Made by a program: the position numbers and the translations under genes
In this document: positions 59,418-64,000 of the stretch, in pieces
Layout: each line of letters opens with the position of its first letter
Numbering within the stretch: position 1 is the stretch's first letter
NCBI GenBank assembly: GCA_002197995.1
Contig: NGZR01000001.1
Span: 248,001 to 312,000, forward strand
Origin: Gaeumannomyces sp. JS-464
Lineage: Eukaryota; Ascomycota; Sordariomycetes; Magnaporthales; Magnaporthaceae
Length of the DNA: 64,000 nucleotides
Reading direction: 5' to 3'
Notes under the pieces: model-generated
Databases searched by the model: none
Seen by the model: only the letters and a program-made list of their open reading frames with translations
Told to the model about the DNA's origin: nothing

Positions 59418-61900
59418 TCATGACGTCGCGTGGTTTTTCTCCCGGATGTGCCCCGCGCTTTTCTCGACTTCAATCAGGATGCTCTCCATCTCTTCGACAT
59501 CCTCCGGGCTTTTGACCAGCTTCCAGAAGTTGATTGCCCAGGCGACCAATATCTCCCTGAGTTCCTTCTCCTCGTCAGGAGTGTTAACGATGTTGGCCAT
59601 CTCGATCCCAGAAAACTGCCACAGTTTGTCGTACTCCGTGGGGTTTGTGTTGCCTGTCGCCAGTGACTTTCTGTGCTCGACTCTGTTCTGCCCTCGGAGT
59701 CTCTCTCTGCGGTCGTCGGGCTTGGCGCCCGCTGCCTTGGCCGCCACCGCGGCCCTGGTTGCGTGGTCCGCTGCCTTCCTGGCAGAGGCTTCTGCAGCGT
59801 CTGCGTTAGCCTTAGCCTCGTCGCCCCCGACAGCGACCGAGTTCTTGGCGTCGATTGCGGATGCGGCTGCCAACCTGGCATGGGTGTCGGCACTCCTGCT
59901 TGCGTTCTCCCCGTCCTTGGGCTCCTTGGCAGACTCTACCGTGTCGGCCTCGTCACTGGCCTCCTTAGCGGCAGCAGCAGCAACGCTTGCGTTCAGCTTA
60001 GCGTTTCTGATTGCTTCCCGCCTCCTTTTCTCTGCTCCCTTCTCGTCGGGGCCGGGGGCCTTCTCGCTTGAGTTGCCAGCGTTCTCGCCGGAGCTGGAGG
60101 TCTTGGAGGTCTCGCCTTGTGAGTTCTCGCTGGAGCCGTCAGCTTTCTCGCCGGAGTCTGAGGTTTTGGAGGCCCTGTCTTGTGCCTTCTCGTTGGAGTC
60201 GGGGGTCTTCTCTCTGGCGCCGGCGCGCGGGGACCTTCTTTCCCACTGGCGTCGCCATAGGGCGTGTGGTTGCGGCAAGCTTGGGGCGGTCCTCCACCGG
60301 CACTGGGTCTCGTGCCCCGTCCGAGTATGTCAGCGCGTCTACGATCCACTTCGCCGTCACTGGGTCGTAGTCGCTAAAGTCCTCGACCTTGGGGCTTATG
60401 TTGAGTGTCGCCTTCATGCCTGTCTCGCTCAGCTTGTTCTCGGAATCTGACATCTTGTTCTGTCGATATCGCCTTGGTCAGCAGGACCTTGCCTTGGATG
60501 TCGATCCATCTCAAAGTGTTGTGGCTCGGGATGATCTTTTTGTTCTTCTTCACTGCCTCATCCCAAGCGCCACGTCTGTCTCTCTTGGCCTTGTCTGCCT
60601 CTGCAAAGAACACAGCCAGAACCTCGACGCCCCAAGTTTCGTCAGCCCGCGCCACGCCTTGTGTCCCGAAAGGCCTGGCTTTTTCGAGAATCGGTATTGT
60701 CGCAAGAAGGGCCTCCACCGCTCTGGCTCGTCTTTCCAGTAGTGCAGTGCGACCGCTGTCATCGCCACGAAGTCCTCATCTTTATTCCGAAGGCAGTCGG
60801 ACTTGCCTGACTTCATGAGGTACATCTCTGTCTTCGTAGCCTCCTTGAAGTTTTCGATCTCGTCGGCAGTCGGCTGGCGTATGCCTCTGGGCAAAGTGGG
60901 GAGAACTGTGTCAGGGACCTTGTTCTTGTCCGAAAGCTTCCTCTTCAGTCCTTCGTCGAGCCAGTCGAGATTGTTGAGTCCCACAGCTGGCTCGGGGTCC
61001 TCGGCAATGCTGCTAATGGCCCTGGCGATGTCCGCGTCGGTCCCCTTGCAAACTCTGTCCATCTCCACTGTGTCGAGCAGTCTTGCTTCTTCCTCCTGCT
61101 CTGTTTTGATGGCTTCGGCTATCGCATGTAGGCTGAGATAGGTCCATAAAGCTCGGGCTTCGGCTGGCATGGGTTCGTCGTCTTTCATTCTGTCCCAGTG
61201 CTTGATGAACTCGTTCCTGATGGCTGCGAGCTTTGCCACCGGGCCCTCGTCCACTTGCGCGTCGACGAGGAGTACCTAGTCCTTTGACCCAGTGGGCGGC
61301 GTCTACCTTCGACAGACTCCAGACCTTTTTGGCGTCCTCCCACGCCCTCTCGAGGTATTCTGTCATGAGACGTCCTGCGTCCCCATCTTGGTATGGAGGT
61401 TTGATCGGGTCGGGGTCGTTGAGCCACTCGTCAAATGCTTTAGTCTCCTCGTCTGTCCTTGGCACTCTAGCGTTGATCGCTACTAGGGCCTGTGCGTTGA
61501 CCTCGGCCTCCGTCGGTGACATGGTGTCAGTGTAGTCTTGCACCGCTGGCTGCCGCCCTCCCCGTCTTCGCCACCTCTTGACGTCTCTCTCTATCCTGGT
61601 GACGATGCGGTCTTCCTTTGCCGCCTCAAAGTAGACGTCGTCAGCGCGTGTCGCTCTGTCGATGGCCTCGGTGATGTTTTCCTCCTGTCGAGCCTTGTCT
61701 CTGGAGGAGTAGTCGTCTTCTGGCTCAATGGGGGTCTCGTCCACGACCGTGATGGTTATCCACCCTTCGTAGTTCCTGTTGCTTTGTGCGTCAAACAGAA
61801 GGCTGTCCGGGCCGTCCCCGTCGTCAAAGGTGTCTGCCTCCACGATGATGTCTTTCTCCTGCCTCTTGGCAGAGGCGCCGCTGTCACTAATATTGTCTAG
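59418..61900 (-). pseudogene. Long unrecognised ORF downstream of Gypsy integrase
   Basis: Overlapping minus-strand frames chain together if a few one-base shifts are allowed: 61843-61270 (EADTFDDGDGPDSLLFDAQ), 61254-60700 (NEFIKHWDRMKDDEPMP), 60718-60440 (FGTQGVARADETWGVEVLAV), 60453-60240 (MSDSENKLSETGMKATLNIS) and 60230-59418 (SSGENAGNSSEKAPGPDEKG to HIREKNHATS). The chain is acidic and helical, with a Ser/Glu repeat region (60060-60200) and an Ala-rich stretch. It lies in sense orientation after integrase, the position of env or an extra ORF in some Gypsy elements. No domain recognised. Confidence 0.4.
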
Positions 61901-62779
61901 GCCGGCTTAGTCGTCCACGCTCTGGAGCCACTCCTCGGTCTTCCGTCGTGCCTCCGTTCTTGTCTCTTCGGTGACGAGTCGCGTGGTGTGATGTGACCAG
62001 CCACTGTCAGTGGCGTTTTTGGACATGTGCAGTTAGTCTCGGACGCTGTTGTCGGCGGTCGCCTCGTTGTTCCGCAGCCGTCGCTCCGGAGTGATGAAGC
62101 AGGTTTAGGTTCCTCAGGCGGGATATTCCCAAGAGAATATCTTTTGATGCTGTCTTCGTGGGTCCAAACACCTCGAAATGCTACTTTTTAAAATGGATAT
62201 CGCTCGCTAAGGTTTACTGAAGACGATCTGACGGACTTTTGAGCGGGATGTCGATTCTCAGTTTCGAGAAATGCTGCGGGAGGCTGTAGTCCCAAAGACT
62301 CCCTTTCTTTCTCGTCCTATCGTGCGGTGCTTCTCAGTCCTTGTCGTAGTACCGCTGGCATAGCCCTTGCCAGTGAGCTTGGTTCCTCGGTCGCTGGGCA
62401 GTTCGCTGGGGTAGCGCGTCTCTTGTCTCTCCCCGCCTTGTCTGAGGCCTCGTCTACCGCGACGTCGGTCTTGGTGCCGGCGGCCTTGGCTTTGGTTTGC
62501 CGGCCCCGCTCCTCCGAGTAGCTCCTCGCGGCGGTGTCCACTCGCCGTACCCCGACCAGTTCTGACGCCGTTTGTGCGATGGCCTCCTATGTCTGCCACT
62601 CGTTAACCTCGGGGCCCCAGCCTCTGTACCCCTTATGTCCCTGGAGATAAACTCTGTCCGCCGACTTTAGGTCATGGACGTCGTCGTAAGCTTACTAGTC
62701 CACTCCGCCGCCTCTGTCGCTTCTTTTGCCTACTGGACCCTCAGCTCGTCGAGTTGTGGAGTCTCCCTGTCCGGCTTGA

Positions 62780-63516
62780 TGAGGTTGGTTGGGGCCAGGC
62801 TCTTCACCCCACACACCAGTTAGTTGGATGATCTTCCTGCTCCGGCCGCCTTGGTATTGTTAATAGTGTGCTGTATCGCTGGCAGCGCCTCCGGCTATCG
62901 TGCGTGCGGCTGCAAGGCAAGCGGATGTCGTATGGCTGTTTCCGTTTGCAAGTTCATGCCCTCCAACTGGTCGTCTATCTGCGGGTGGTACGACGTCGAG
63001 AACTTGGGATTCATTTGTGTTCGCCGAACAGACCCCTCCAGAATTCCCCTGTGAACTTGAGGTCTTTATCGGAGATCATTGCCTTCGGTATCCCCCAGTC
63101 GCACAGCCTGAGCATCGCCAGTTGTTGCCCAGGCTTTTGCTGTACCCTCCCCTCTGCCGGGTGTGATCAAGGCCTCCTTGGAAAACTTGCAGGTTGCCGT
63201 CATATGGCTGTTGTATTTTCCTCCCCAGCAGTTAGGATTTCCCGGCACCCTCTGGCAGTGCCACTCCGGAATCGACTGTAAATGGTGTGGAACGGTCTGC
63301 CTGATGGTTGGATGGGCTGGGCCTTTCCGTTGGCTCTTGTCCGGTCCGTATCGCCCGTGCGACACTGGGGTAGTCTGCTAACCATCGCACCTCTTGCTGC
63401 TTTTCGCGTGCAAACGACAGTCCCTTCAGCTCTTCCATTATTCTTAACGCCCCGATATGCCTAACCTCATCGTGCACCATAGCCAGGACGTTTAAAACGA
63501 TACTGCCATGTATATA
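62780..63516 (-). pseudogene. Gypsy integrase fragment
   Basis: The H2C2-type N-terminus reads VHDEVRHIGALRIMEELKGL (about 63470-63410). Then come NGKAQPIQPSGRPFHTI, MTATCKFSKEALI (near 63200), KFTGEFWRGLFGEHKMN (near 63040) and TSYHPQIDDQLEGMN, in several frames. The order is that of the Gypsy integrase core and is broken by at least three indels. Confidence 0.7.
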
Positions 63517-63518
63517 TA

Positions 63519-64000
63519 AGTCGGTAAACCCCCTGTCCGGCCACGCTTTTCCCATATAAACGCGCTATTTTTTCACTGTTTTCACAACGCAATTAAAAAT
63601 CGAATAAAAATCGGAAAAATAAAAATGATAAGATAGGTCACCCCCTGTCGGCCACCCAAAACGAATCGGATCCCGATTAAACCTAGCGCATTTAACTGCA
63701 AATTTCTACCTCAATTTAACTAACCTCGATACAAGAGTATACTAATTCCTAATCAAAATCTTCCGCTCTTTCAAACGCTGTATCATTTGCCTTCTTAACT
63801 TGCCCCCTTGCTTTTGCAACGCGCCGGATATTTACGAAGGTCTCGTTGGGATCCGGTGCCACCCGCCTTTTTTTGCGAGGCCGCTGTGCTTCCAATTCGG
63901 CCTCCAACCGCCTAATTTTTTAATAGGCCGTAGCCAATTCGAAATCACGCATTTTGTAGCCTTTTTAAACTTTCCGGAGGAAAAGTCGAGCCGTGGGGCT
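63519..64000 (-). mobile_element. Second shell-family pogo/Fot1-like transposon, 3' end, runs off window
   Basis: Terminus AGTCGGTAAACCCCCTGTCC after TA (63517-63518), with a second subterminal CACCCCCTGTCGGCCAC near 63642. The minus-strand transposase C-terminus ends CIEVS near 63720. Upstream it has ANDTAFERAEDFD, NETFVNIRRVAKARGQVKKA and a basic PRKKRRVAPDP (near 63880), and continues to the window end. Its frame is cleaner than the shell copy. Orientation is opposite to the 4066-45542 shell. Confidence 0.7.

Larger units (their letters stand above)
58990..63516 (-). mobile_element. GC-rich Ty3/Gypsy remnant with long downstream ORF
   Basis: The minus strand reads integrase from 63510 down to about 62780, then a degenerate linker, then long coding segments from 61900 to 59012. 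Composition is GC-rich and C-to-T decay is not prominent; breaks are indels. The upstream part (gag, RT) is missing because a pogo-like transposon interrupts it at TA 63517-63518. Confidence 0.65.

Noticed and set aside
59446..60450. 334-codon plus-strand frame
   Set aside because: Antisense shadow of the Ala/Glu-rich minus-strand Gypsy 3' ORF; Ser/Leu/Ala repeats are its mirror.
63517..63555. Apparent N-terminus MGKAWPDRGF of the integrase frame
   Set aside because: These codons lie in the terminal inverted repeat of the pogo-like transposon; the true integrase continues in DNA beyond the insertion.

Overview
The window looks like a piece of a filamentous ascomycete genome, probably Sordariomycetes and perhaps Hypocreales. 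The evidence is short GT-AG introns (47-99 nt), fungal families (arylamine N-acetyltransferase, fucose-lectin-like membrane protein, PD-(D/E)XK-like protein, APH-like kinase fold, choice-of-anchor B secreted protein) and a sharply bipartite composition. GC-rich gene DNA flanks a 41.5-kb AT-rich block in which CpA is largely replaced by TpA while CpG remains common. That is the footprint of repeat-induced point mutation (RIP).

Left flank (1-4065): a minus-strand secreted choice-of-anchor B gene with four exons and several one-base frame breaks, and a small minus-strand gene with an in-frame TAG close to the transposon boundary.

AT-rich block (4066-45542): both edges carry the same 29-bp terminal inverted repeat next to TA, so the whole block can be read as one pogo/Fot1-like DNA transposon filled with nested elements. 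In order these are: a Tc/pogo-like element (4883-6925) holding a solo LTR; a complete Copia element (7124-14724, TSD TTTAT); a second Tc/pogo-like element (15173-17036); a 577-bp TRIM-like element (17213-17789, TSD CTTAA) in a decayed sequence that leads into a Gypsy pol; and a Tad1-like LINE interrupted at 25607-42440 by a minus-strand Gypsy. That Gypsy is itself interrupted by a third Tc/pogo-like element (31531-33389) and by a complete plus-strand chromodomain Gypsy (34331-41934, TSD GTATA), which in turn holds a solo LTR. The LINE resumes at 42446. Two further solo LTRs lie in the last part of the shell transposase. All transposon reading frames are broken by many stops.

Right flank (45543-58650): a disordered protein, a GNAT acetyltransferase with a polyglutamine tract, a charged coiled-coil protein, an APH-like phosphotransferase, a PD-(D/E)XK-like protein divergent from an arylamine N-acetyltransferase, a single-pass lectin-like protein, a small hypothetical gene and a tyrosinase CuB fragment. 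No biosynthetic cluster logic is evident; these look like accessory or subtelomere-type genes.

Right end (about 58990-64000): a GC-rich Gypsy remnant on the minus strand with integrase and a long unrecognised downstream coding region, broken by indels rather than by RIP. It is cut at 63517 by a second copy of the shell transposon, in the opposite orientation. Functions are assigned from remembered family patterns; no database search was run.
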